A stretch of 64,000 nt of DNA from Cherax quadricarinatus (lineage: Eukaryota > Arthropoda > Malacostraca > Decapoda > Parastacidae): assembly GCF_038502225.1 (NCBI RefSeq), contig NW_027196932.1, forward strand, positions 1 to 64,000. Direction: 5' to 3'. Positions 9,944 to 22,306 of the stretch are shown piece by piece (within the stretch, counting starts at the first letter, position 1; every line of letters starts with the position of its first letter). The notes below the pieces were generated by a model that saw nothing but the letters and a program-made list of their open reading frames with translations, ran no database searches and was not told the origin of the DNA. Position numbers and translations under genes: made by a program.

Positions 9944-10603
9944 TCTATATTAATGAAAGTTTGTTATGTTATCTTTTAATTTTCTTAAGGAGGAACCAGC
10001 CTGATCAAGGGTCTGACAGGGCTGAGAAACATTCACAAGTGGCGACCTTGCCAGGATCATCGAATTCGAACATATTTGGTACTCCAAAAACAACAACGAA
10101 GCCTCATAGTCACACGGAGTCAGCAGACGGTTGCAACCAGCGAATGAATCATCATTCTCTATGGTAATTAAAAGATATTGTGATTGTTATTGTCTCAATT
10201 TTTGCAAGTCAAGTCAGAGCAGTATATATACTAGTTATTACTGCCACCTTTTTCAAGCTTCAAGCAATTTCGAGGGCTATACCTGAGATTTTCCAAGGAC
10301 AAGTTACTTCATTGAGCTCTATTTATTATATCGAGGGAACTATTGTAGAACACTCTTGATTTCTTAGTGAGTCAAGGGACCCCCATTCTAATTGCTGTTT
10401 GATCGGAGCAGTAATAGAACCCTCCGTTTTCTTTAATATCCGTTTCATTTTTCTTGGTAGTTTAATTTAATTTTACAAGCATGTAGGAATATAAATTTTC
10501 GTTGAACACCGGAATTAGTTTGAGTATAACCGGTCAAAATTTAGAAGCTTTCATTGTCACAAAGATCCAGGAAAGAAAGGATGAAATTGAAATGGAAAAG
10601 GTA
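9944..10603 (+). mobile_element. 5' end of a Ty3/gypsy-type LTR retrotransposon: possible LTR end, primer-binding site, leader, gag start
   Basis: A segment beginning TGGCGACCTTGCCAGG at 10040 has the TGG start expected of a tRNA primer-binding site and follows ATTCACA, a plausible LTR end. About 460 bp later, 10515-10603 encodes a charged helix, ending QERKDEIEMEK. That coiled-coil style continues after the LINE insertion at 12757. No second LTR is visible in the window, so LTR identity is inference. The target tRNA is not assigned. Confidence 0.55.
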
Positions 10604-10630
10604 TAGACACTTGTCAACCCCTCGTCTACG

Positions 10631-11149
10631 TTGGATCATCTGACCACAAGGCTGTTTTTACGACACTTAAGATTCCAACAGAACGAGGTGAGGAGTCCAC
10701 ACGCTGCTACTGCTAAGTACAAAGCATGGCGAAGGTATAAGAGACATCCTACCACCTATAACAGGAACTTGCACAGGCAAGCCTGTAGGCATATGGGTGA
10801 CGTTCAAAAGTGGGCCATTGCTAAATGGGAGGTGGACACAAAAAGAAAGCTAGCATTAGGTAGGGTAGGCTCCAAAACCTGGTGGTCCCTGGTCAAGGAC
10901 AGACAAGGTTATCTGCCTGATGAACTCATTCCACCTCTAAATCGACAGGATGGGACCACCTCTACTAGTTGTCAAGAGAAGGCGGACTTCTTTGCCGAAC
11001 ACTTTGCTACCAAAATGCAAGTTCCTGATCCAGCAAGGGACCCTCCTTGGCTAGCTGCAAGAACTGTGTCAAAACTGTCAGTGGTGACAATAAGGCAGGA
11101 GGAGGTGCATTTCCTTCTTAAATCGCTTGACCAAGAAAAGGCAAGTTGA
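10631..11149 (+). pseudogene. Linker between endonuclease and RT domains of the inserted LINE
   Basis: 172 residues between the endonuclease end and the RT domain, rich in basic and aromatic residues (YKAWRRYKRHP, KTWWSLVKDRQ), as in LINE ORF2 linkers. It ends QEEVHFLLKSLDQEKAS and then a stop, exactly where the K-x-x-G-P-D block of LINE RTs should be. The block is absent and the RT frame resumes in a different phase, so a small deletion probably broke the ORF here. Confidence 0.75.
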
Positions 11150-12225
11150 GTCCAAGATTGCTGAGATGTGCAGACCAGCTAGCAGCACCTCTAACTCGCA
11201 TCTTTCAGCACTGCCTAGTACAGTGTAAATGGCCCTCTCTGTGGAAAGAGGCAAATGTAGTCCCTGTTCACAAAAAGAAGAGCATAGCAGAAATTAGCAA
11301 CTACAGACCAGTGTCACTCCTGTCAATCACTGGTAAGATCCTTGGGACAATAATCTCAAGACAAATGACAGAGTTTTTTGACTACCTCTCACTACTTTGT
11401 GATCGTCAATATGGCTTCAGGAAAGGTTACTCTGCTGCTGATCTGTTGTTAAACCTCTCTACTAAGTGGCACCAGTCACTGGATGAATCCAAAGTCAGCT
11501 GTGTGGTAGCACTGGACATTGCTGGTGCTTTCTACCGGGTGTGGCACCAGGGCCTCTTAGCAAAACTTCAAGCACTGGGAATTGCAGGCTCCACGCTATG
11601 TCTCCTCAGTGATTACCTTCATGGTAGATCTCTAAGGGTAGTTCTCAATGGAACGGAATCAGCAAGACATCCTATTGGGGCAAGTGTTCCACAAGGAAGC
11701 GTGCTGGGACCATTGTTATGGAATGTCTACTTTAACGACCTTCTTCATCTCATCTCAGAATCCCATGCATATGCAGACGACTGTACACTGACATTCACTT
11801 ATCCAAGAGAAGAAATGCCAGCTGCTCTAAGCTACATCAATCAGCAGCTAAGAGCTATATCAGTTTGGGGAAATAGATGGCAAGCAAAATTTGCACCTGA
11901 CAAAACGCAAATGATGATGATCTCTAGGCACCATGATGATAATGTTGGTACAGTAGTAAGGACGAATGGGAGGGTGTTGGCACCTGGAGAAGAAGTTGAT
12001 ATCCTTGGGGTGAAATTTGATTCCAAACTGACCATGAAGAACCATGTTGTAAATCTTGCATACAAGGCAGCCAGGAAACTTACAGCACTTCGCCATATCT
12101 CGCATCTGCTTGACAGTAGGGGTTGCAAGATTTTTTACGAGGCACAAGTACGCTCACACCTTGAGTATGCTCCACTTTCTTGGTTTGCCTGCCCCCCTCT
12201 CATCTGCGACTGCTTGACAGAGTAG
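11146..12225 (+). pseudogene. LINE reverse transcriptase domain, catalytic motif intact but ORF broken
   Basis: RNA-directed DNA polymerase that copies LINE RNA at the nicked target. Motifs in order: NYRPVSLLSITGKI (about residues 52-65), QYGFRKGYSAADLLL (about 89-103), VVALDIAGAFYRVWHQ (motif A), VPQGSVLGPLLW (motif B), HAYADDCTL with the catalytic YADD at 11770-11781, and DILGVKFDSKLT (motif E region). The expected aspartate-rich AFDRV is AFYRV here, one substitution. The first codon is not ATG; the open frame is simply what remains after the upstream break. After 12225 the frame shifts and the C-terminus continues at 12180-12550 in other phases (VENRARRLI, RMTRVWNTFV). Confidence 0.9.
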
Positions 12226-12742
12226 AGAACAGAGCAAGACGTCTCATCTCTCGCCTTGACCCATCCTGGATAGATCTGTCATTTCAGCAGAGCCTTCAAC
12301 ACAGGATGTGGGTGGCCTTACTGTTATGCACAAGGCCAATGTTGTCAAAGTACCACACTTGGATCCACTTCGAGGACAGCGTGAAACAAGCTTTTATGCC
12401 ACAAGACGGGCAGAAAGCAGCAACTTCACTCTGGCTCTACCCTTCTCTAGAACATCACTCCATCTGAGATCATATATACCCAGGATGACTCGAGTATGGA
12501 ACACATTCGTACAGCATAATGATGTCAACGAGATAAAGTCAGTTGATTAAATGAAAATGCTGGCCCACAGATGGCTCCAACTTCATCCTGTTCCCTACTT
12601 GTATGTCTCATAACAATAAAAATGCTTTCAAATGAGCTGATGTAGATAACTGCTCTTAGCTTGCCAATAAAGTTAGGAATCCTTAACCTGTAAATAGCTT
12701 GTCAATAAAGCTAGGGATCCTTAACCTTGTCAAACCCTGTGT

Positions 12743-12756
12743 AAAAAAAAAAAAAG
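12743..12756 (+). other. Poly(A) tail of the inserted LINE
   Basis: A run of A residues directly after the LINE 3' UTR, with AATAAA-containing signals upstream. It marks the 3' junction with gag. Confidence 0.8.
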
Positions 12757-13808
12757 AGAAAGTGAAAAAGAAGAGGGAAAGAATTGAGAGAGAAGAGAGA
12801 AAGGAGAAAGAGAGAATTGAGAGAGAAAAAGGAGAGAGAGAATTAAGAGAAGAGAAAGAGGAAAAAGAGAGAAGAAAAAATGGAGAAAGAACTGAGCGAG
12901 AAGAAAAAAAGGAAGAGGAATTGAGAGAAAGAGAAAACAAAAAGAAGCATGATAGACTTGGTGAAGTGAGAGCTAGAGTATGTGAAGAAAGAGCTAGAGA
13001 GACCTAAGAGAGAAAGAGAATGACATGAGTTAGAAAAAGCATGCCTTGAGTTGGAAAATAAAAAATTAGCATTGGCATGCAGCCAGTTCATATGTGCCTA
13101 CGCCTAATCTACCTCCTTTCACAGAGGGTGAGGATATAACTTCATACATTAAGTTCCAAAATACCGCTACCTCTGTGATTGTCCCTCTGATACCTGGGCT
13201 ACCAGGTTAGACATGTTATTTTCAGGCCACTTTATCACAGGAGATCATTTTTTATTATAATTTACATAAGGCAATCTTTAAAGCTTAGCAGAAGACCCCG
13301 AATTCTTATAGGAAGGATTTCAGGTATGCCACATTTAAGCTCGGCCAAAATTTTCAGAAGTTTGAGATTACCCTCTATCGTCTGTTCGATTTTTTGGATT
13401 GAGAACTCAGGAATTGATCATAATTATGAATCTTAGAGATTTTATGGTTGCCGACCAGTTCCTAATGGTTCTTCCTCAACAGATTCGAACTTTCGTCCGA
13501 GAACGTAATCTGATTAAAGCTCATGAAGTTGCTGAGACCGCTGACTTGTATTCTGAGACCACTGACTTGTATGCTGAGGCCCACAATTCATATAAAAACC
13601 TAAAGGGATCGAACCCTAAGGGCAAGGGTTCACCTAACCTTAAGAAAATGAAGCTTCCAATGGAAAACAGACATCTTTTATTCCCCTTTGTCATTTATGT
13701 GGTATTAAATGACATAAACGTTCAGATTGTCCTACCAAGAAAGTACAAAAAGCTGGTAAGTGCTATAGTGACTGTAATGACAAGGCACCATTCTGCTCTG
13801 GAATGATT
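12757..13808 (+). pseudogene. gag of a Ty3/gypsy-type element, decayed
   Basis: The N-terminal part (12757-13010) is a long K/E/R-rich coiled-coil (KKKRERIEREERKEKERI style). Around 13120-13400 fragments such as GEDITSY, FRYATF and QKFEITLYRLFDFL resemble a capsid/SCAN-like region in broken frames. 13399-13806 continues with MVADQFLMVLPQQIRTFVRE and HEVAETADLYSE. In another frame near 13686-13735 there is a zinc knuckle C-x2-C-x4-H-x4-C (CHLCGIK, stop, HKRSDC) with a stop codon inside. Product would be the structural particle protein. Multiple stops make it non-functional. Confidence 0.75.
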
Positions 13809-14030
13809 AATGGAATTAATGTATCAACCATAATACGTGACACGGGCTCTACGTGCATCGTAATTTCTAACAAGCTGTTCCCTAACCACTCAGGCCTCTA
13901 CTATCCTTTCAGACTACTTGGGCCGTACGGACACATTCCCTACAATCCGTTGTTGTACAAGATCTAAATGGTTCACAGGTTGGGCCGATGCCGTACTAGC
14001 CACCATCACTTCTTTCTCTGTACTGATAGC
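13809..14030 (+). pseudogene. Retrotransposon aspartic protease, decayed
   Basis: Right after the zinc knuckle, the active-site block DTGST is encoded at 13839-13853, preceded by VSTIIR and followed by CIVISNKLF, as in retroviral-type proteases that cut Gag-Pol. The second half is broken by frameshifts. Its place after gag and before integrase is part of the unusual domain order of this element. Confidence 0.7.
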
Positions 14031-14548
14031 TAATGTATAATGTGAAAGGTGTTTTATTTACTTCTGTGGTTGACATTTCGTCCCCGTCAGTGGATCTAAG
14101 TTTTACAGCTCTTCCTCTAAAGTTCAAAAAGCCCCTTGACAGTTCCGTTTCAGAAACTGCCATTTCTCATGATAATAGTATTCATTTGAAGGTAGAAACA
14201 GATTATCCTGCCTTCGAAAGTGAGGTAGCAGGATCATCTGTTCACTTGTTGGATGAAAGTAAGGATATCGCCTCCGACAACATAAATACCTTGACTATGG
14301 CTTCTCCTACCATATAACAGTTGGTTTTTCCAGACTTTAAGCCTCTGGAAATATCCAATGATGACTGTCAATTTACAACGTAATTTCCCTTCATTTCAGG
14401 ATTGCCATAAATCTGCTATAAAGAAACAAGTTATCCAAAGGAGAAACTTTTCATATAAATTTGAATATATTAAGAGTATCTTGTATAAATCTGTGTTTAA
14501 ATCCAATTCAGATGAGACAGACTATTCCAGTTTAGTTGTTCTGAGCCA
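14031..14548 (+). other. Spacer between protease and integrase of the LTR element
   Basis: Open stretches at 14033-14317 and 14358-14567 encode Ser/Asp-rich sequence without a recognised domain. No reverse transcriptase motif is seen here, although this is where a standard Ty3/gypsy RT would lie. Confidence 0.55.
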
Positions 14549-15600
14549 ATGCAGAGAGACTTCTTAAAATGTCCCATGACCTGCCAGTTGCCGGACATTT
14601 TTCACATGGTAAAACGAATAAAATTAAGGAAGTACATTTTTGGCCTAAAATGTCCTCTGATATTACTACGTATTATAGATCATGTAAAGTATGCCAATTG
14701 TCATCCTCCCGAGGTACCAGGCGAGAACCTATGGTCAAAATGCCGTTCTTTACGTAATGTTTGAGAGGGTCCTTTATCATCACTTTCACCTGGAGGACAT
14801 AGATGTATTCTAACGTTAGTAGATTATGCTTCGAGTTTCCCCATAACTTTCCTCCATAACTACCACAGAGGTATCTGAAGCCCTTCTGTCCTCTTTTTCA
14901 GGGTTGGCATCCCCAGAGAGATTTTGACGGACCGTGGAACACAATTCACCTCTGACCTGATGCAACATCTCTTCCAGCTTCTGGGAGTGAAACCTCTCTT
15001 TACCACACCATATCATCCCAGGATTGAGCGACAGCACTCCATTTTCAAGTCCATTTTAACAAAACCGTGCTCCTTTAAACCTAAGGAATGGCATCGTTAC
15101 CTATTCTGTGCTTTGTTTGTGACTCTTTAGGGTTCTCACCCTTTGAACTTCTCTATGGTAGACAGGCCAGAGGTCATTTGTCCAGTACAGTCTGAGATCG
15201 TCTTTTTATCAGTTTCTACTTGACCTAAGATCCAAACTTGATGAGACCTCTGACATTGTTGCTAAAAATCTAAGCTTATCCATGGACAAATATAAAACCT
15301 ACTTATGATACCAAAAGTCAGAGATATTTTAAAGTAGGGGATGAAGTTCTAATATTTTTACCAATAACATTAAACAAATTATTAGTAGCTTGGAAAGGTC
15401 CTTACAAAGTTTTGAAAATTTGTGGGAAGTTGATTACCTCGTAGAGGTCAAGGGGAAGCCCAAACTTTATCATATAAACATTCTTAAGAAATATTGCAGA
15501 AGAAATTCTGTCAACTGTCTTAATAACTTTTATTTTTTTCCACACAAACAGAATGCAGAAACTTCAGAGTGCAATGTGTGCGTAATTGACAACTAATTTG
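14549..15600 (+). pseudogene. Retrotransposon integrase (zinc-binding, DDE core, C-terminal part), decayed
   Basis: The HHCC zinc domain is at 14569-14710: H in SHDLPVAGH and the pair CKVCQ. The core follows in broken frames: DYASSFP near 14822, TDRGTQF near 14924, TTPYHP near 15003 and IERQHS near 15022. The spacing from the second catalytic Asp to Glu is about 31 residues rather than 35, and the sequence goes straight from YHP to RIER, so about four residues appear deleted. A C-terminal segment with KPKLYHINILKKY lies at about 15450-15495. Function was insertion of cDNA into host DNA; this copy is dead. Confidence 0.8.
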
Positions 15601-16680
15601 GAAGATGACAAGGAACTACATGACGTGGGACTCTTGAACCCTCTGTTACTACAGTCGTAAATATCAACGAATCTTTAGATGATCATAAGAAAAGTGAGCT
15701 ACTGAAATATGTGGGTAAATTTTCTGAAGTCTTTACCGATACTCTGGGTGTCACCTCAACGGTAGTCCATAGGACTGACTTAATCACGGACAGCCCTATA
15801 AAGCGGGAAGTATATCCAGTTCCAGTTCACCTTAAGGATGCATTTGACCGAGAGGTAGGCAAGTTATTAAAGTTAAATATAACTGAACCTTCAATATCGG
15901 CATATTGCTCACCAGTAGTCATGGTTAAAAAAGAAGACAATTTATAGAGGCTTGCGACTGATTTTAGAGGACTAATGTTATAACTCGGTGGGATGCTGAG
16001 CCTATGCCAATCATAGATAACGAACTCATAAATTTTATAACGCATCTTTCTTTGCAGAAACTGAAATTGCGCAAGCGTATCACCAAGTCCTGTTAGATCT
16101 TTCCTCTAAACCGTACACTGCTTTTCCTACGCACCAAAGACTGCAGTATTGAACTATGCCCTTCGGCCTGGTGACAGCCTGTGCTACCTACGTGAGATTG
16201 ATTACAAAGGTCTTGGGTAATTTGCCTAATATATCAATTAATTTTGATAACATCTACGTAATGACATCCACGTGGGATAATCATATCCAGACATTAACAT
16301 GAATCTTACTTTGGTTACGTTGTCATGGCCTCACCGCCAAGCCGAAGAAATGCTTCCTTGGTTTTAATCACATTAGATATATAGATTTCATTCTTTCTAA
16401 TAATTCTTTACAGGTTCTCCCGGGTGAGATCGAAGCTTTGTCAGAGATTAAATTCCCCAGAACCAAGAAGCTCATGCGAAGTTTTCTTGGCTCTGAATTT
16501 CTATGCAATATTCATTCCCAATATTACAGATCTTACAGGAATATTATCTGAATACCTTAAAAATTCTGATTCAAGAAAGTGCACCTGCCCAATTTTTAAA
16601 GTTAGAAGCCCCATTGTCTTCAAGAAACTTCCCTTGATGCGTGAAAGAATATTACAGAATCATTTACTGCCAAATGGAAC
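15601..16680 (+). pseudogene. Ty3/gypsy-type reverse transcriptase located after the integrase, decayed
   Basis: Motifs in order: FTDTLGVTST and VYPVPVHL (15735-15835), LLKLNITEPS and YCSPVVMVKKED (15865-15940), DFRGL near 15960, EPMPIIDNEL near 16000, MPFGLVTACATYVRL near 16157, FDNIYVM near 16243 at the catalytic position, LTAKPKKCFLGF near 16330, and PGEIEALSEIKFP near 16420. This is the Ty3/gypsy RT motif set. It begins about 100 nt after the integrase C-terminus and runs the same way. Frameshifts and stops are frequent. The fragment ends near 16680, before any clear RNase H. Confidence 0.8.
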
Positions 16681-16689
16681 CACTTCTTT

Positions 16690-16799
16690 GGCCAAAATGA
16701 TATGTATGCCAGGGATGGGTTTCATCTGTCTTCGCCAGGGTACAATGTTGTGTGACATCCAGGGACATAATGTTATCCGGGGGCAAACAGTTATCTAGG
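16690..16799 (+). pseudogene. CR1-type LINE ORF1 fragment (SGNH esterase C-terminus)
   Basis: One frame reads FFGQNDMYARDGFHLS, matching the end of the ORF1 proteins at 41464-42429 and 61336-62301, where the Asp-x-x-His of the SGNH fold lies. Only about 35 codons remain. It abuts the truncated LTR element. Confidence 0.7.
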
Positions 16800-17110
16800 T
16801 GCAAAATAAATTAGCATTAAAACATGTATTAAAACCCGGCCTACTGCCAGACTCCCTCGTAAACTCAAAAAGTGCTGGTAGGTAAAACACATAGGCAACA
16901 GTTTCGCCTACACAGTAGGCTTCTTCAGTCGAGTACAGAAAGTAGGCAGTAGTAGTAGAGATGTGAAGATGATATAATAAGTCCATCACTCTTTAACTCG
17001 TAGATTTGAGATTGTCAGTCCCTCAGCCTGGAGAAGAGTTCTGTTCCATAGTCTGAAACAATCTGGCAAAAGTTAGGTTATGGAACAGAACTCTTTCAAG
17101 GTTTCTGAAT
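16800..17110. repeat. Interspersed repeat with TTTCGCCTACACAGTAGGCTTC core and a 17-bp-arm hairpin
   Basis: The core GTTTCGCCTACACAGTAGGC resembles the core of the 0.5-kb repeat at 17247 (CGCCACACAGTGGC) but is a separate family. A hairpin with arms AGAGTTCTGTTCCATA and its complement spans about 17035-17095. Non-coding. Confidence 0.6.
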
Positions 17111-17246
17111 GTTTGACTCAAGTATATTTAGTTACATTCGTTGCTTGGGACATGAAATCATCGCTTATTTACCTAACCAAAAATTTCAGTTAAAGCAACT
17201 GCTTCGAAAACATAGCTGAACCCCCCTGCCAGGCAACTTCAGAGTT

Positions 17247-17742
17247 GAAGAATTGAGACACTTATGTAACACATGGGAATCTTTATTGAAGAAACGTTTC
17301 GCCACACAGTGGCTTCATCAGTGTCTCAATTCTTCAACTTGTCGGTTTTCTAAACCATTCATCACATCTGTCAGACACTGTAACATCATAGAATCTTGGT
17401 ACAAAGACTTCAACGCTTGCCCAACCTTTGGACGACGACCTACTTACACTAGTGGCAGGTCCCACTGTGATCCCACCTCCTCCTGCTTCACCTCATCTCA
17501 CCGCAGTATTTAAGCCACCTCTCTGGCCCTATGCTGCACTTCCTACAAGAGTGATGGACTGAACACATCGATTCCAGGTTGAGGGACTGATTACCTCAAA
17601 CTTCTCCTCTCCTTACCCATTTCAACTTTGTATTGGACTGATGAAGCCACTATGTGGCGAAACGTTTTTTCAATAAAGATTCCCATGTGTTGCACAAGTG
17701 TCTCAATTCTTCAACTTGTCGGTTTTCTAAACCATTCATCAC
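17247..17742. mobile_element. 0.5-kb repeat with CGCCACACAGTGGCTTCATC core, copy 1, 12-bp target duplication
   Basis: It is flanked by AACTTCAGAGTT at 17235-17246 and again at 17743-17754, a clean 12-bp target-site duplication. The left part includes GAATTGAGACACTTATGTAA and TTTCGCCACACAGTGGCTTC; the right part carries the inverted version (GAAGCCACTATGTGGCGAAA near 17643, then GTCTCAATTCTTCAACTTG). TCGGTTTTCTAAACCATTCA occurs twice, near 17341 and 17719. Other copies: 37599-38230 and 45268-45776. It encodes nothing; class unknown. Confidence 0.85.
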
Positions 17743-17754
17743 AACTTCAGAGTT

Positions 17755-18645
17755 ACCCCACATACTAACAGGTCATAGCATGGAGAAACACTATTTTTTT
17801 TTCTAGTATTCGCTTGCGGCAAGCTCTTCGTTAATATCAAAAGTATTGACGTCGCTTTCTGTATTTGATAAAACCATCAGTTTTTAAAGGAACCTACATC
17901 TGTTAGCTTTCTTAAAAAAACTGCTTCAAAAAGCAGCTCTGAACTACTTCCTTTTATTACTAAATTATCATGTTTATAAGCCCTAACAGTTTCGGCCCAA
18001 AGAAGTCTTCCTGTGTCAGTGTGTTTGGGGTTGGTATATTTAACCATAAATCAATTCCTCTTCTAGAAATTCTACCTAATGTCTAATCCATCGATTTTCC
18101 TACCTGCTTTTAAGCAATAATTTATGTTTTCGCAGATATATTGTGCTATCCTTTTCCCCTTCGTGTTAATTATAACTTAAAACTCCTTAAACCCTTGAAT
18201 GTGGCACAGAATTTTTATGTACGGACTCTTTAAATTAAACTATGCCTCATTGCAGTAAAGTCAACAGTTCCCACACGTGCAACCAGACGTAATTCATGAA
18301 TTCTATTTCAAGCATTTAATTAAACTATTTATATAAAATATGTTAAAATTATTTTTCACTTGTGTCATCCTTTTTATCAGTTTCTGTTTTAATTACCTTC
18401 ATCCATCATTAAATGTTAAAATCCATATTATCAGAAGCTTGATAAATTTAACTGCTAAATAACTGGTTCTATAATTCACTGTTCACCACAAAAATCCCTA
18501 CCACTATTTCTCGTACGAGCCGTAATAACTCCCTACACTGAACTAGCCAAAACCACCACACCTGCCCTTAACAAGTGAACTTAATCCCTGCCATACATGT
18601 CATTCTTCCCATACAAAACGTCCCCATTGTCTTTGAGTGGTAATT
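17755..18645. other. No gene recognised
   Basis: AT-rich DNA without repeats that I recognise or an open frame of note. It may include diverged LTR-element remains, but I cannot show this. Confidence 0.5.
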
Positions 18646-18649
18646 CAAA

Positions 18650-19015
18650 ACCCTCAGAGTGTTTGTCTATCAACAATTAACACTAATTGCCCTGGACATC
18701 CATTCATTTAAAACTCCTTCCCTCAGGAAAATGCCACATATTACAGGGAGCACTGTCTTCCTGATTGTGTTCATCATTGACCTATACATGATAATCAGCT
18801 CGTCACTCTTACACCTGCCGACATCGTTGCCTCCAGCACTGAGACAAGATGTTGTCCAGACAGCCAACAAGATCTTTTATCACAGTCCCAGGAATACATA
18901 CCTTTTGCCTTCTCTTCCTAGCTCTAAGACAGAATGCCCTATCCATGAATATTCATGGTGAATCTCCAACAATAACGTTCTTCTCTTCACTGGTGTATTT
19001 TGGTGAGTGATCCGT
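18650..19015 (-). pseudogene. CR1-type LINE ORF1 fragment (SGNH esterase domain)
   Basis: Minus strand reads SAGGNDVGRCKSDELIIMYR, then PVICGIF and NEWMSRAISVNCW, clearly the same domain as ORF1 at 41464-42429. Upstream on that strand a frame with NVIVGDSP and FMDRAFCL covers the GDS block. A stop and frameshifts are present. The (CA)n-tailed LINE at 19077-20670 lies immediately 5' on that strand, so it probably inserted beside or within this ORF1. Confidence 0.8.
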
Positions 19016-19027
19016 CCTTTCAAAGTC

Positions 19028-19076
19028 TGTGTGTGCACGTGTGTGTGCGCTTGTATGCATGCATGTGTGTGTGTGA
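19028..19076. repeat. Degenerate (GT)n: (CA)n tail of LINE C1
   Basis: GT units with CATGCATG and GCGC interruptions sit exactly at the 3' end of the LINE copy 19077-20670, as in all other family C copies here. Confidence 0.8.
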
Positions 19077-21161
<2,085 letters not shown>

Positions 21162-21196
<35 letters not shown>

Positions 21197-21197
21197 T
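21162..21197. repeat. (TA)n microsatellite
   Basis: Short TA tract with one interruption, right flank of element copy 2. Confidence 0.9.
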
Positions 21198-22165
21198 AGT
21201 AGACAGTCGTTTATTAAAATACGGTAGTTAGGTTCCTGAAAACACCGTGTTAGGCAAACTGAAGACGTTTTGGGAAAATTAGGGTTAAGTTCCTGGGAGC
21301 CCCCAAAAAGCCAAACAACTTTTTTTTAGACCTCCAGATCTTACAAAATAAAAGTGAATATGTAATTGTAGTGCATTGTCGTGATACACTACTGCTTAAG
21401 ATTACAAATGCAATAGAAATAATAGTATTTCTTACCTTAAATTGTGGGTAATGGTGTTTGTGGATGATTGTGAAAAGAGTGGATGTGGATGGTTGTTGGT
21501 TGTTGACAGAAGTGAATGGTTGAGGTTCTGGTACTGAAGTCGTTGGTTGTATTGGAGTGTGCATAAATTCTGTAAAGGATCTCTGAGCTCTTTTACCCTG
21601 CAGTATATTATACAGCAGAGGGTAAGTCGTCATCAGCTGGTCTAGACCGTATTCCAAAGCAGTGCTTCTAAATTTGTTATTGTATAATTACTCTATTACT
21701 TTCTATAAATAATATCTACCTATCATATTTATTACAGAATAAATATTAGGTATAATATAAATACCGTAGAAGCATGATAAAGACGCATAAATTAATAAAA
21801 ATCTGACATTATAGAGAGGTATTGAAGGTTGGAGGGCGGGGAGGGGAAAAAAAGTGACAGCGACCATTACAGAAAACTACAGAAAACTAACTTACTGAAA
21901 AAGTGTGTATGTTTAACATACACACTTTTTCAGTAAGTTAGTCAGGTCAGTAAGTCATTCAGTCAAGTCAATAAGTTATTCAGTCATCAGTGTGTTATTC
22001 GCTCCGTTCTTTTTAATTCTTTAAACTGATGCTTCATTAAAGCCACAAGCCTCACTATATCCACCACACGTGAGCCTATTTGATATCTCGATTTTCTTTG
22101 TAATTTCTAGACTTGAACGCTTAAACCTTTTCTTGTCACTTGCGGGAACACTTGTATGCTTACTG
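21198..22165 (-). mobile_element. pogo/Tigger-like DNA transposon remnant, internally deleted
   Basis: On the minus strand a start codon near 22163 opens MAPSKHTSVPASDKKRFK, SSLEITKKIEI and GGYSEACGF, like the N-terminal helix-turn-helix (CENP-B type) of pogo-group transposases. The DDE core is missing. A Pro/Ser/Thr-rich tail at 21657-21250 (YPLLYNIL, TPIQPTTSVPEPQPF) could be its C-terminus. The plus-strand end, ACGGTAGTTAGGTTCCTGAA after a TA, resembles Tigger-type termini. The assignment is by resemblance only and no matching right end was found. Confidence 0.55.
21887..21941. repeat. Perfect 27-bp palindrome with one-base centre
   Basis: Left arm 21887-21913 (starts CTAACTTACTG) and right arm 21915-21941 are exact reverse complements around a single T at 21914. 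It lies inside the pogo-like remnant. Confidence 0.95.
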
Positions 22166-22247
22166 GGTGCCATGACTACTTGGCGGATTTAAAAAATGGC
22201 GATGAAAATAACAATGTATATAAATAAACACAGCGAGCTTCCCGAGT

Positions 22248-22306
22248 ATCGTCGTTGACTCAGTGGAGTCAACGACGATGGTCTGTGGAGTAACCCACAG
22301 ACCATC
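22248..22306. repeat. Two adjacent perfect hairpins
   Basis: First: arms ATCGTCGTTGACT 22248-22260 and its complement 22267-22279, six-base loop. Second: arms GATGGTCTGTGG 22277-22288 and its complement 22295-22306, six-base loop. They overlap by three bases. No gene is adjacent. Confidence 0.9.

Larger units (their letters stand above)
10604..12756 (+). mobile_element. 5'-truncated LINE with poly(A), inserted in the gag of an LTR element
   Basis: It starts inside the endonuclease: frame 10627-10665 gives GSSDHKAVFTTLKI, the terminal SDH block. Reverse transcriptase follows to about 12225 and a C-terminal region to about 12547. The 3' UTR has two copies of a ~34-bp segment containing CAATAAAG (about 12660-12728) and a poly(A) at 12743-12756. 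The flanks, charged gag coding on both sides, show that it inserted into gag. The clade is uncertain; jockey/CR1-like by motif style. Confidence 0.85.

Noticed and set aside
12699..13091. Lys/Glu-rich open frame as a host coiled-coil gene
   Set aside because: It follows directly on a LINE poly(A), matches charged coding before the LINE, and leads into gag and protease motifs of an LTR element.
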